Below are positions 38,343 to 50,070 of a stretch of 64,000 nucleotides of DNA, piece after piece. The position numbers were made by a program, and so were the translations under genes. The notes beneath the pieces were generated by a model, which ran no database searches, was not told the DNA's origin, and saw nothing but the letters and a program-made list of their open reading frames with translations. Every line of letters starts with the position of its first letter. The first letter of the stretch is position 1. Source of the stretch: Aquila chrysaetos chrysaetos (Eukaryota > Chordata > Aves > Accipitriformes > Accipitridae); the NCBI RefSeq assembly GCF_900496995.4, contig NC_044006.1, forward strand, positions 46,604,120 to 46,668,119. The letters run 5' to 3'.

Positions 38343-38627
38343 CAGTTCTCTGGGACCACCTTCTATTGGCTTCAACCTCTCCCACTTCTTGACATCTGAG
38401 CAGCTCTGAGAAAGGCTCATCTAGGTCCGAGTGTTTATGCAGCGGAGACTGGCCACTAGGGCTAAAGACCTGGATTATCTGAGCTCAGCTGCCTGCTGCA
38501 AAGTCTGTCGTTGCCTTTTTGGAAAAAAAAATCCCAACCCCGATCTGTTTACAGTGAAAGTTGACAAAGGGTGGTGAAGTTGGATCCTTCCTAAACTCTC
38601 CTGCCTGGAACCTGAGACTTGCATGCC
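38340..38627 (+). other. MEOX2: Presumed MEOX2 5' UTR
   Basis: This is the unbroken sequence from the presumed start site to the MEOX2 ATG. Its composition is balanced, unlike the very GC-rich island upstream. It contains an upstream ORF that starts at 38437 and stops at 38577. A second upstream ATG at 38623 overlaps the main start. An inverted CCAAT core (ATTGG) lies at about 38364, downstream of the presumed start. The 5' boundary is a guess based on the TATA-like element. Confidence 0.5.
38437..38577 (+). other. Upstream ORF (46 codons) in the MEOX2 leader
   Basis: An ATG at 38437 opens a 46-codon frame that ends with TGA at 38575-38577, 50 bases before the MEOX2 ATG. The start context is weak (T at -3, C at +4), so leaky scanning is expected. 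The peptide has a Cys-rich middle (AACCKVCRC) and a basic, Lys-rich end; I recognise no domain. If translated, it would probably dampen MEOX2 translation rather than make a functional peptide. Confidence 0.35.
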
Positions 38628-38775
38628 ATGGATCACACACTCTTTGGCTGCCTGCGCAGCCCCCATGCCACTGCGCAGAGCTTGCACCCTTTCTCCCAGT
38701 CTTCTCTTGCCCTGCATGGAAGATCTGACCACATGTCCTACCCTGATCTGTCTTCTTCTTCTTCCTCTTGCATAA
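38623..38775 (+). other. Overlapping upstream ORF across the MEOX2 start
   Basis: A second upstream ATG lies five bases before the MEOX2 ATG and in a different frame. Its reading frame runs 50 codons into the exon and stops at TAA 38773-38775. The context is poor (T at -3, C at +4), while the true start has a near-ideal context. It is more likely a minor leak site than a gene. Confidence 0.25.
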
Positions 38776-39138
38776 TAGCGGGATACCCCAATGAGGAGGG
38801 CATGTTTGCCAGCCAGCATCATAGGGGGCACCACCACCATCACCATCATCACCATCACCACCACCAGCAACAGCAGCACCAGGCTTTGCAGACGAACTGG
38901 CACATTCCTCAGATGTCGTCTCCTCCCGCCGCGGCCAGGCACAGCCTCTGCCTTCAGCCCGACTCAGGAGGACCCCCGGAGCTGGGCAGCAGCCCCCCCG
39001 TCCTGTGTTCAAACTCTTCCAGCCTGGGCACTAACACCCCCACGGGGGCAGCGTGTGCGCCAGGGGACTATGGCAGGCAGGCTCTGTCCCCGGTGGAAAC
39101 AGAGAAGAGGTCCGGCAAAAGGAAAAGCGACAGCTCAG
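38628..39138 (+). CDS. MEOX2: MEOX2 (mesenchyme homeobox 2, Gax), coding exon 1
   Basis: This is the N-terminal half of the homeodomain transcription factor MEOX2, a nuclear protein. It acts in somite, sclerotome and limb-muscle development and restrains vascular smooth-muscle and endothelial proliferation. The translation starts [17 protein letters not shown] and follows the vertebrate protein almost residue for residue. Visible tracts are Ser6 at residues 42-47, His12 at 68-79 and Gln4 at 80-83. Past these come a Ser/Pro-rich stretch and the basic end [10 protein letters not shown] at 161-170. I chose the ATG at 38628 because it matches the family start and has a strong context (GCCATGG). 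The in-frame TTG nine bases upstream is not a credible start. The exon holds 170 codons plus the first base (G) of the next codon, then the donor GTAACG. The human protein is about 304 residues, so about 55% is here; the homeodomain and C-terminus are missing because they lie on later exons. Changes from the human sequence I recall are few (for example D2 and T4). There is no frameshift or stop. Paralogue MEOX1 lacks this long His tract, so MEOX2 is a secure call. Confidence 0.97.
38829..38876 (+). repeat. MEOX2: CAC/CAT/CAG codon tract (His12-Gln4) in MEOX2
   Basis: Twelve His codons, a mix of CAC and CAT, followed by four CAG/CAA Gln codons. The codon mixture shows the tract is old and held by selection, not a fresh pure-repeat expansion. 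Confidence 0.95.
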
Positions 39139-39144
39139 GTAACG
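39139..39144 (+). other. MEOX2: Splice donor of MEOX2 exon 1
   Basis: GTAACG follows the exon sequence CAGCTCAG, which is a good match to the donor consensus (AG before GTAA). Splicing here splits a codon after its first base, G. That fits the Asp codon which follows the SDSS sequence in vertebrate MEOX2. Read-through would instead give a GNGSR extension unlike the family. Confidence 0.92.
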
Positions 39145-39234
39145 GCTCACGCTTTCCCCTGCGGGGCGGGACCCCCGGGCGGAGGGTGCCGGGGGGAGCT
39201 GCCCTGCCGGTCCCCGGGTCTCCCGCCGCGGCGC

Positions 39235-39280
39235 GGCTCGGCTCGGCTCGGCTCGGCTCGGCCCGGCCCGGCCCGGCCCC
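39235..39280 (+). repeat. (GGCTC)5 then (GGCCC)4 pentamer arrays
   Basis: Five perfect GGCTC units pass directly into four GGCCC units, about 100 bases inside intron 1. Confidence 0.95.
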
Positions 39281-39396
39281 AGCCGCCGCGGTGCTCTCGT
39301 CGCCCCACTGACACCGGGCTGCCGGGTCGCTCCTTCCCTCAGACGCGCTCTCGGGATCTCCATCATTAAAGCAAGCTTTATTAGGGCTACAGGGGC

Positions 39397-39411
39397 GGGG
39401 GGGGGGGGGGG
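39397..39411 (+). repeat. G15 homopolymer
   Basis: A run of 15 G in the first 300 bases of intron 1, preceded by AGGGGC. Quadruplex formation is possible. Confidence 0.9.
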
Positions 39412-42400
39412 ATAAAAAGGAAAAATCCAGCCCGTGATAGAGCGTGAAATCGAGGTGGCGGTGGTGGGGAGAGAGGTTCCCACAGTCAAGGAGAGAAACG
39501 TTTGTAGTTTTGGTGAGGATTTTAGCATCTGGTCCCGCGTCCCCCTCCCCCCTGCCCGGTACACCACCTCTGCTTCAAAATTCAGAATATAGCGCGCTCC
39601 TTCCCCTCCGCCCCTTCGCCGCGGAGCGGACTGCGGTTCCGAGGCGATTGCACAACGCTTGGAAACTCTGCCTGCCTTGGAAGTGGGGATTCGGGCGAGG
39701 AGCTGATGCCTTGCTGCCCTGGAGGATCTGGGAGCGCCTGCATCGAACGCTCAGCATGGAAGGGGCAAAACCTGGAGTCCGTAAAGCGAACGGGTGAATG
39801 GGAGGTTTAGAAAGCTGCCTCACTTCAGTTTGCTGGTGGCGGGGGCGGAGGGAAGGAAGGAGCTGTCTGACTTCTTTTAAAATCACCGCAATTCTTACTT
39901 AAAGACGAGCATAAAAACATGTAGACCCGCAGTCATTCCAAAGCGATGATTTGGCATTGCTGAGCGTGCAAAAAAACTTGACATAATCTCCGCTTTTTAA
40001 AACGGCAAAGCCTGTCAAAGTCCCACTCTGACAAAAGCCACTTGGCGAAGGCAAGGCGACTCATGGCACTTCCGTCAGGGCACACATAAACCGGGGGGTC
40101 ATCAAAAATATACTGAGACAGGCAGGAGGCACTTGAAAAAGAGAGGGCTCAACAGTTTGAAAACTCAAGAGCAGGCGTAGCGAATTGTTTGTTATCGAGG
40201 AAGAGAAAGTGAAAGGCTTTTCCAGATATTTATGAAGTTCACAACTGAAACCGTGACCTCTTTCGCTCGAAATGTTGTGAGCTTGGTAAAGTGGTAAGCA
40301 ACAGAAACTTTTTAAAAAAATAACCCTCAAGGATACCATCATTTTCTTCACTGTCCGTCACATTAAGAAACATTTACAGTAATTCAGAATGGGTTTAACT
40401 GAATTTCGTCTTACATAGCTGGTATACAGGCTGAAAACTCTTCCAAGATTAAAAGCCGTATTTAGTTAAAACACTGGTGATGAAATCTATTGTTGCATCT
40501 TCCTTACATTTTATGAGATAAAAGGAATTCTTTGATTTTGTGAGGTATATGAGCAATACTAAAATTTGAGTCCCCATTACTACTGGGAAAATAACTGGAT
40601 GCCTGTTGGTGTAAGGATTTATTGTATTGTCAGTCTGTTTAAAGCTGAAGGAAAAAAGAAAATTGGTCCCTTTCGCCATCAGGAAAGTATCTGTCTCGCT
40701 TTCTGTTTATTTCATTTTGCAATGCAAACCAAAAAAACACCAGTGGGGAATGCCCCAAACTGTACCCTGAAGTGACTGGAGTCTTCCACTGGATTTAGTG
40801 GACAAGGGTTCGAGCCTTTAGCCATGGTTAAGCTTATCTTGTGCTGTACTCCGAACCTCACTTTCTAAGACTTTCTGAAGATCAAGGCAGGTAACCTTTT
40901 CCTCCTCCCTTCCCCTAAGAAAAAAATATTATGGCAGTTCACACAATTGTGAGTTCTCAAACAGAAAATAGGCATCTTTTGACAGCAACTGGGTAGCTGC
41001 TGTATCTTCGGTTTTTCTTCAGGACAAGCCTGAGTTTTGGACCGAATATTTAACCCCACCCCTTTATTAATCCTGAACTCTGGTGCTAGATATTTAATGC
41101 CCTTCTAATGTATGGCAGCAAGAACTATTTTTAAGTCACTGTATTTCTATATTTGTCACCCACAATTGCCCCTTATTTGATTAAAACCCATCCCCTTTAT
41201 TTCTCATTAATCTGTTTTTTTAAACAAATTACCGTACTTGAAAGAATTTCATCCATGCCTTCCCCAGTTTTTGGAGACATATTCATCACACTTGGAACTA
41301 CTTCAATAGGCATTTGTATAAAATCCTAATAGTAAATAACTAAGAAGTGAAGAGAGACTGTTTAAGTTTGAGTGCCAGCATTCTGAGACAATTATTAATG
41401 CTCTTGCTTATTTACAGATATATTTCCTCTTCTTAAGCGTATGACTTAAAGCCACAGAATGTTCAGTGTTTTCTTGAGCCCTGAATCTGTTCTGCATTTC
41501 AGAGCTGAATTAACCTTAGGCTACCCCTTTCTTGCACTACTCTGCTTTTACTTCTGAACGTTTAAGACGAGGAACGTCGATTCGTAAAGCTGAGTTTATA
41601 GATAAAGAAAGTAAAACGTGAACATTCCTTGTATCATTTATCTCCCAAACTAGTAACTGTTGCTCAGCCATATAGATACTCTGAAAATTTACCAGCAGAG
41701 ATACCTCATTTTACTTATTTGCTATTATGGCAGGAGTGTAAATTTTTAAAATCATAAACAAAAATCTAGAGGGCGAGCACATTTTGGACGACGGACTGTG
41801 TGTTTGTCCCTGTGCTTGCTCTTTCCCCCTGGAATTCACATATTGCAAGGGAATGGGAGGATAGAAGTATTTTGCGCTATGCTGTGTAATACTTTTGTTT
41901 GGGATTGAGAAAGCAAGGTGAGATGTGCATTTGTGGTAGTTTCATAAACTGTCTGACTTACAGTTTTCTTTTGCCCTAACCCAGGTTTTAAGCAGTTTGG
42001 GAAGTTCCCTTTGAAGATACTGAATAGGCTGCTACAGAACAGGGTGAAATTGTCAACTGTTCTTGTTGTAAAGGACTGGGAAATACTGCTTACTTAGTCA
42101 TCGACCCCTGCATGCTACAGCTGTCAGTGTCTCCAGGTTTTGTAGTTGCTCTCTCACTATCTTCCGAACATTCCTTTCAACCTGCGTAGGCCCAGAAGCG
42201 GGTCAGTAAACTAGCCCGCAAGTTGAGGAGTGATGCACACTAATCTTCAGATGTTAATGTTTTGCAGTGAATAATGGCATCTGCATCCTTGCCTTTGTAA
42301 CTCAGCTCTGCGTATGTCAAGGATGTAGGAGTAAAAAGACGATACTAAATTTGAGGAGAGGTTACAAATAAAATCGCTTATTTTAACGTGCACTAGTGGT

Positions 42401-44503
42401 CAGAATTATCTGTGTGCTAATGAGGTGCGGATGAAAACCATGCTGAGTGTATAAAAAACATATTCTTGGAGTGCTTTGTTGCTTTGTGGTATGAGTTGTT
42501 CTATAAGGAATATTTTGGATTTTTCTAATGCCTCCCCTTCTCATTACTTGCCTGTGACTTTTGAGGCCATTTTATTTCTGTTTTTTACAGAGTAGGTTTT
42601 GATTCTCAGACGATGCAGATCTCATCAAATGCAAAATTACTACTGCAATTGTCTAAGTTGGCTTACTTAGGTCCAAGTTTTCTTAAAACTTCACGCAGGA
42701 GAAAAGCACATTAAGCACATAATGCCTATATAGAAAGTGTAACCTAGGTTTACTGAGAAATACAAAAAGAAAGTGAATCTGGTAGCCTTAAGGAAGCCTA
42801 AAATGCTATGGCGAAAAAAATATCTGTACAATGCTGAAAAGACCAGGGGGAGGCTGAATACTGTTGAAGGAGTTCTGAGCCCTACAGCTATTCAAACATC
42901 TAATTGCGATAGATAAATGTATGCTACAAGTAAATTTGATTCAAGTTAAAGTCTAATGTAATTAAACACATGCCCCCAGGCATGAGAAGCCTTTTTTTTT
43001 TTTTTTTAAAAAAAAGTTTGACATGGAAAAATGTTTTTATATGGCACAGATTTCCAAGGAAAGGCTAGCAGGTAATAACAACTATTCATATTTTTGACTG
43101 TTTACAATAGTATCATATAGAAACACTGCTGTTAAACCTACAAAAACATTTCAGGAATCCAGTGTTTCAATAGCTGTTCTGCTGGGTTTTGTTCATTGAC
43201 AAATCACATGAAAAGAAAACAATACTCTTTTTTCCAGTGTTTTAACATCTTTTATAACCTACCTATTCTCAACATGCAAGCAGTAAAAAGTTACATCTCC
43301 AGGGAACTTATTTTAAACATATCTAAATATCATAAATCATACGTACTTGTTTGAAATGGTCTCTAAAAAGCAGGTCATTTTGATAAATGATTACAAATAC
43401 TGAAAAATCATGGGTTTTGAGGACTTCTGATTGGTTTCTGAAACACATCAGTAAGAAAAATGAGCTGCACACTTGTAGTCAAAAAGAACTGTGTAACTGA
43501 TTCATCAATATGTCTGTGCTTTTCAGCGTGGTTGTAAACGGAAGCAAGAAAAAATACATAATAAAGCACAGTTTTTCTGGAAAGAGTTAATTTGTTTGGT
43601 ATCCAGTATCAAAGCATCACTTACCAATAAAAAAACCCCACCACCAACAAAAAAAACGCCTCTGTAGATTTCATAAATGAAAGAAGTTCAAAATCTGATG
43701 AATAATAATCATAGTTTTAGGAGAAAACTTTTAAGGCTACCTAATGGGCCACTTGCTGGATTGTTTACTAGATGAAAATTTGCAAAATGTTCACTTTTGC
43801 TCTCAGGAAATATAATCAGAACTTTTCTAGGACTGTAAAATTTTTAAACACTATTTTACTGATACATTCTCAGAATTTTTTGCCCATAGCCAAAGAGTAA
43901 TTTTGTGTGGACAGAAATAAGTATGGCCTCTAATTATGTATTTCTGTCTGTTCATATAAAATTCAGTAGGATTTACACTTCCCCCCCCCTGCCCCACGCC
44001 GCCCTTTTAGAAACATTGGGGTCCCAATGCAGGCGTTCACCGGAGCACAAATGTTTATGTGAGAAGGTCTATTGACTCTAGTGGAACTACTGAAGAGCTC
44101 AAGGTTCTTTAAGCTGTTGGAGCTTAATTCTGTTACGCTGTTTAAAATCTTTGGCACAGAAATGTAATTGCATGATATTCTTCTATTATTTGGTATTAAG
44201 CTCTATCAAGGATCCCAGTCTTCAAAGCAAAGTCACCAAGGGATCTGGATGAGTAAGAAGTGTGGTACTAGAACAAAACACAGAAGGACATATGGACACA
44301 TGGAGATTAAAGATCCAAACATTCTGTCAATATCTGGAGAAAATTTCACTAAAACTTCTCGGAAAAATCATGGTTGGAGTTACCTTTCAGGATTTTTAAA
44401 CTGCTGTTGCATGGTAGGGAAAGAAAAATGCTTTATAATTCTTGCAGATATTTATTGATAAAATATTAGGATTGCCTGGTTGAGCATTGCCAATTCAGCA
44501 TTT

Positions 44504-44517
44504 TATATATATATATA
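44504..44517 (+). repeat. (TA)7 dinucleotide repeat
   Basis: A short TA array in intron 1. Confidence 0.9.
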
Positions 44518-44709
44518 AAAACTGAATTTTAATTTCATTGGTTTTAACATCCTAGGATAAAATATGTCCTACCATATCTAGCATAACTTCTCTAGTATTT
44601 TGCACAGCAAGTAATCAGTTTCTGGATTTTTGTCAGACTTGTTGCCCTTTTTAGACATGCTAATTATTTAGTAAGTGCTTTTAATTGAGCCTGTTAATCT
44701 GCATATAGT

Positions 44710-44940
44710 TTGCTGTTTGGAAATACTCATTCTTTAGTGATGTGATGACTCGATATGCTGTATCTTTGAAGTCCTCAAGTCGGATTGAACTCTGTGTCTT
44801 GAAATTCAAGGGAAGGTGACAACATTATCTTTGCTGCTGTCTGCTAATAATCTGATATTGCTCAGTGGATTATTGCTTTCAGCAAATACAATGTTACACG
44901 GCAGCAGGAAAGGTTGCTGTAGCATGTGTCAGTAGCAAAA
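44710..44940. promoter_or_regulatory. Candidate intronic enhancer
   Basis: Complex, repeat-free sequence 5.6 kb downstream of exon 1, with a TGATGACTC AP-1-like site near 44741 and TAATAATCTGATATTG and GGATTATTGC cores. Regulatory function is inference only. Confidence 0.22.
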
Positions 44941-45289
44941 TGTATTCTACCAAGCAGTTCTGCTAGTCTCTGGAAATGAAGAGAAATAAATCTGGTTTCA
45001 TCTGCTAGAATGAGCAGAGTTTAAATCCATCAGTAAAATGTAGTTATGGTGGGGTTGGGTTCAATCCTTATTTTTGCTATGTTATCCTGTGTCCTTGTTC
45101 TAATACACTTAAGAATGCAACTTGAAAGGACACGAAAGAAAAATCATATTTTTTAAATATAAATACTTGCATATGTCGCTAATAAGGTTTCTAACTAAAA
45201 TAGTGTGGTGTTAGAGAAGTTTGATAAACAGTGCTTGAGGCTACTTCATTACATCAGTGCACAGCTGGGCACAGAACCCAGCCTTATGA

Positions 45290-45415
45290 TCTGCCTCGAG
45301 CCTGTGCCCTGTCCTTTTGTGTCTGTTTCCCCAACCTATACAATGACAATACCAGTGCTTTCCTTCCATTTGTAAAGTACTGTAAGCTTTTATTTAATGA
45401 AAAGCTTTGTATGCG
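45290..45415 (+). repeat. Possible MIR-like fragment
   Basis: CTGTTTCCCCAACCTATACA, ATGACAATACCAGTGC and TTTGTAAAGTACTGTAAGC resemble the MIR 3' half (tttccccatctgtaaaatgg ... tgtaaagcgctt). It is diverged, and the upstream part is ambiguous. Confidence 0.35.
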
Positions 45416-46214
45416 TGTGTGCGCGTGCTTGCGCTTTTTTTAGTAGGCTTTAAAGACTTACAGATCTGCATCACCGTTTCTCAAGTATTGCTGGTGGCAG
45501 GGTAGGAGCGAGACGATGCGCAGCCGCCCTGCAGAAAAAACCTTCCTCCCACTGCTCAGCAGGGCAATCACATCACCTTTACCAGCATGAGCTTGTGTGG
45601 CTGCATAGGTGTGCACAGCAAGAAGTCATTTGACTTCTGGGGTGAGTGTCTGGGGTCTTTGATGACTGGATAGCTGCTTTTCTATTGTATTTAATCAAAG
45701 TTTGAATTAAAAAATAGCCTGAGTAATTGCATTGGATGCACACAGTCTAGTCTTGTATGTATTTTAAGTATTTGAATCACTAAAAAAAGTTATTAATATA
45801 AATGGTTTCTAAACATACATGCTAAGGGAAGTTTCACCTGGAAGATACTGATGACAAAATTCCCGCTGATTTTTGGTAGTGCCAGATTTTAAGATGTGCA
45901 TTCTCACTATGAATTAGGAAGAATTCTTAGCTTGGGAGAAGGAGATAGACCAGTTAGCCGTGCTAGTGCTTATGCTTTTTGTGATACGCTGTCTCGCATG
46001 CTTCCAGCGGCAAACACAGCAAAGGAATGCTACTTTAAAAAAACACTGCTGCCATCGGTCTTACTTTTCTAGCGTTCGTTGTCCTTGTTATTTATTAATA
46101 TATATTACAAAATCTGTGTCCTTTGATAAGTTTACCTAAACCATATCCTTTTAAAATAATATTTTTAATAGATAAAAATTAAATCATACTGATGTTATTC
46201 AATCTCTGCTAATT

Positions 46215-46230
46215 TTATATATATATATAT
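46215..46230 (+). repeat. (TA)8 dinucleotide repeat
   Basis: A short TA array in intron 1. Confidence 0.9.
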
Positions 46231-47054
46231 CTGTATTATCACCAGTGCAGAGTTGCATCACTGTATCCTAGCATTCACTGAGTGATGCAAAGTGGAAAAA
46301 AAAAATCAGTAGTATAATGAAAAGTTGCTTCTGAAGTCTTCTACTAAACATTATAAATAGACAACTTAGGCTGTCAAAATTCTACTTGTTAACATCAATG
46401 ATATTAAAGGTATAATATTCATTGTAGATTAGGGAGGATGTCCTTCATTTTGAGATCTTGGACCTACAGAAGACAGTAACATACCTCTTATTCAGAATGT
46501 GAGTTTATTTTCCGTATGGAATTGTGAATTTTACAAATAGTTTTGGGGGTAGGTTACTTGACTAGAAGTTGTGCATATTACTAAATAGCCATGCGATTAT
46601 ACATCAAAAGAAAAATCAGAAATCACATTTGGAAATTGGCTACTGAATATTTTGTTGTTTAATGATGAATGTAATCATTTAATACTACGCAGTCTGAAAT
46701 CACTGGAGCTTCTCACTCTACACAAAGAAAAAAAAGCAGTCTAAAGTTTATATTGAAAATTACCTGTGCTGAATAAACCTTGCAGTAGTGGAAAAAGGCC
46801 CTTAAAGTACATAAACAGAATAAAACATACATGAAAACTTAACGGTCATTTGAAAGAAAAGTTATTTTGTACTTGAACCTATGTTTCCTTTTATCCTTCT
46901 TTTCAACAAATGAAACAAAATAATTGACCAAACAGCAGAAGAAACAAGTCTCAAAGGAATGAGTCAAATCTTTAATTTATGATGGAAGAGCATAGTTTTA
47001 CTAAACCAATAAAATCCAGTGGATTATGAAACCCTAACTGGAAGCCAAGTAATC

Positions 47055-47078
47055 TTTTTTCTTTCTTTCTTTCTTTCT
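47055..47078 (+). repeat. (CTTT)n microsatellite
   Basis: T6 followed by about four and a half CTTT units. Confidence 0.9.
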
Positions 47079-48613
47079 GAAGCTGCTTCTTGGACTAGAG
47101 AAAAATTGGTTGATTGAACATTATTTTATAGCAAATAGGATATGAAAAACTAAAACTGAAACAGATTACTGCAGGCTTTTAACAGTCCTTCTTCCTTCTG
47201 CATTCTCTCAGATCTCTAGTAGCTATTTTTTATTTTTAGCAAGTGAGCCTGAACAAATACTGCCTTACATAAAGTGAGTTAGATGCACTTCAGTAGCGTC
47301 CGCCACCATTGTGAGTTTTAATTCTTAGACTGTGATCCCATGATGATGCCAGTATGCATTTAATTTTGTATGTTGGGAGATGAATGAAATCTTGCATGTG
47401 CTGAAATCAAAACTATTGAGTGGAGTCAGGACTTCACAGCAGAAGTAGTTGTATTACTTTGATATGAACACACCTGAAGTTAAGTGGATGTTTACACATT
47501 TTGGAGAATTGGGGGCATTAGTCACTTACATTTACCGAGCAGAAAAAGACTGTTTCCCACTTTGGTCCTTCTATAAATAGATACTAAAAAATCTGTTGGA
47601 CATATGTGGACTGACAATATAGCTCTGAAGAGAGCTGAATGAACCGTGGGGTTTTCTACCTGCCAAGTAAAAAATGGCATATTCCAGAAGAATGCAATGT
47701 ATCCTGAGTGCGCACGGGGGCTTCCTTGGAAGGGGGTGTTTTTGCAGGGTGAGTGGGACTCCTCAGGTACATGGGTCTCAGTAGCTTTTCAAGCCTTTCC
47801 TTTTCTTCCAGCTGGTGCAGAATACCAGAATGCTGTAGGCCTCATCCTCGTAGGATATGTGGACAAGCAAAACCTACCTGTTAAAATGTTCTTATTACTG
47901 TAAAAAGAATGGTAGGAATAGTGACTAGATGTCTCCTCAATTCATGAAAATATCAGTTGGTTTAGTGAAGGAAAAAGAACTGAAGCCAGATGTATTGATA
48001 AACTATATGATGACATATTTTGCGAGGCTTTGGTACATTGAGCTGGTAAAAACGGTGTGAGTGGAAGCCCAGGCGGCTACAGTGACATCGACCACTCAAA
48101 GATACCTTTTAAAGCTTTGTGCTTAGAACGCCAGACAGTATTTTCTGCCAGAAGAAAACAGCAGTCTAATAGAGGCTAAGGCGTGTTCACTACTTTTGAA
48201 TTGGTATCTTCTGAACTAGACTTTAAAATCTAATAAAAGTCTGCAAGTCATACTTGCCTTATATAAAGCTTAGGGAGAACTGAGAACATTGCAAGTCCTT
48301 TGCACTTTGGAATTACTGATTTGATTGACTCAAATGTGACATAGTAGTATTAAGCTCTTTTTTTGTCTTTTTTTTTCTTCTTTCTATATTCTTGTTTTGT
48401 GAGTACCACAATGACCTCAAGCCACAGCTGTGTGTTAAGTCTTGCGTTCCTGAGGACATTAGAACAATACATACTAATGGTCTCACTCCCGGCTCCCTCT
48501 CCCTCCCTCTCTGTCTTTCCTTTTTTTACACAAGTACATTTCTGAAGGAGTGTATGCGGGTATATCCTTTCAATTTCCATTTATCCTCACAGAATGAACA
48601 CTTCCTTTATTGC

Positions 48614-48629
48614 AAAAAAAAAAAAAAAA
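48614..48629 (+). repeat. A16 homopolymer
   Basis: A plain A run in intron 1. No retro-insertion is recognisable beside it. Confidence 0.9.
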
Positions 48630-49779
48630 TATCACCCTTTACCTTAATCACATTTCCATTGGATGTTAGCCTACAATAACTTAAGAACCGCAGTGATCCG
48701 CTAAATAGAACAGTACCGTTAGGTGATGTAAGTCTGTTAGGCAATGCAAGCTGAAACAGTTATGGATCAGTGGAGCAGAGTCAGATAAGAATAGGAGGCT
48801 TCATTAGCAGTTGTCCATAAGGTGTCTTGAATCCACAGCATTATCTTTTCTTGTATTATCACTTTATTTTACATAATTTTCTAATAGATTCTATTACTGA
48901 GCCAATTAAAAGAGTGACTGTCCCATCTGCATTATTTTTGTTTTAATGAAATAATACATTATTATTAAAAGTAGTAAATAGAACAACTAAAATTCTAAAT
49001 TTAAAAAAAGTAATGTGAATAAGCACAGGAGAAAAAGCTGGAGACAAGGGCACAAATATTTTGGATTGGTTTAAATTATGAAGAAATACGCTGCCAAACT
49101 TTCCTGTAGGTTTGGTTTAGCTTTGCTTTTTTTTTTTTTCCCCTCGATTCATTCTGACCCCTTTGCTTTTTACAGTTTGATACATTGCTCCAACTTTATG
49201 AGGCAAACATCTTTATTGCTTTAATATGAGGGTATGTACAGAAATCTAACAGTATTGGAACCCTATAAAGCTATCTTTATTTCACTGGTTCCAAACTGAA
49301 ATTTAGACATGCAGAGAAGGTACCAATTGAGTTTACAGTCTGCTGGCATGAGAAATATCAGGGATTTAATGTTTTTGTATTTGCAAACATATCACCAGAG
49401 CTTTGCCAGACATGACACCCAAACAAACACTGTTTTTTGGATAGAGATTGTGTGTTTCAAGTACAGTGGCTAAACACATCCAGCCATTTTGAAATATGTT
49501 TGGTGAAATATAACTTACAGACTGACCCAATCCTTCAAAGTTCTCCGGAAAGCCATTTCCTTCCCTCCTGCAAAAGTCACTCAGTGCTTTACCAGTCTGT
49601 GTACTGATGCTCTAATCCTGCTGAAGCTTAGGTTACTGTGTATAATTCTCTTGGAATTAACAGTATAACATTCAAAAAGTTAAGCACAGGCATGTCATTG
49701 CTACTCTGTCATTGATTCCTCCAGCTTGATGGTGTGCGGCTAAGAAATGTTTGTAATTCCACAACATATGGGTAGATAC

Positions 49780-50070
49780 CATAAAAATATTATTTATGGA
49801 GGCTCTGGCTTGCTTTGTGTTTTTCAAGCATGTTTCCACAACTAATTGATAGTCTTAATTTACACACACACAAACTAAAAGCTGCATCCATGTTAACCTT
49901 GAAACATATGGTTGACTTGATTATGTAGATAAATGGAAAGCTTGATGCTACTCATATAGAGGAGTCTGGCTGCATGTTATTGCTGGCTTATTAATTAAAA
50001 GGACCTTGTTAACATATCAGCAGACTCTTACTACAAAAGGTGGAGGTGAAATCCACACTGAGCTAGAAAT
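49780..50070. promoter_or_regulatory. Candidate intronic enhancer
   Basis: About 290 bases of complex, repeat-free sequence with several homeodomain cores (ACTAATTGATAG near 49840, TTATTAATTAAAAG near 49988) and a GTTAAC palindrome at about 50008. The look is that of conserved non-coding DNA near developmental genes. No alignment was possible, so the call is tentative. Confidence 0.25.

Noticed and set aside
38619-38627. TTG at 38619 as the MEOX2 start
   Set aside because: Vertebrate MEOX2 starts at the ATG at 38628, which has a strong initiation context. A TTG start is not expected.
38475-39012. - strand frames of 155 and 175 codons opposite MEOX2 exon 1
   Set aside because: They are shadows of the conserved + strand coding exon and its repeat tracts.
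39139-39311. Continuation of the MEOX2 frame past the donor
   Set aside because: The extension is pentamer-repeat translation and unlike MEOX2. The GTAACG donor and codon phase fit the known gene structure.
40805-40820. GGGTTCGAG as a tRNA B-box
   Set aside because: No A-box, cloverleaf or acceptor pairing was found around it.
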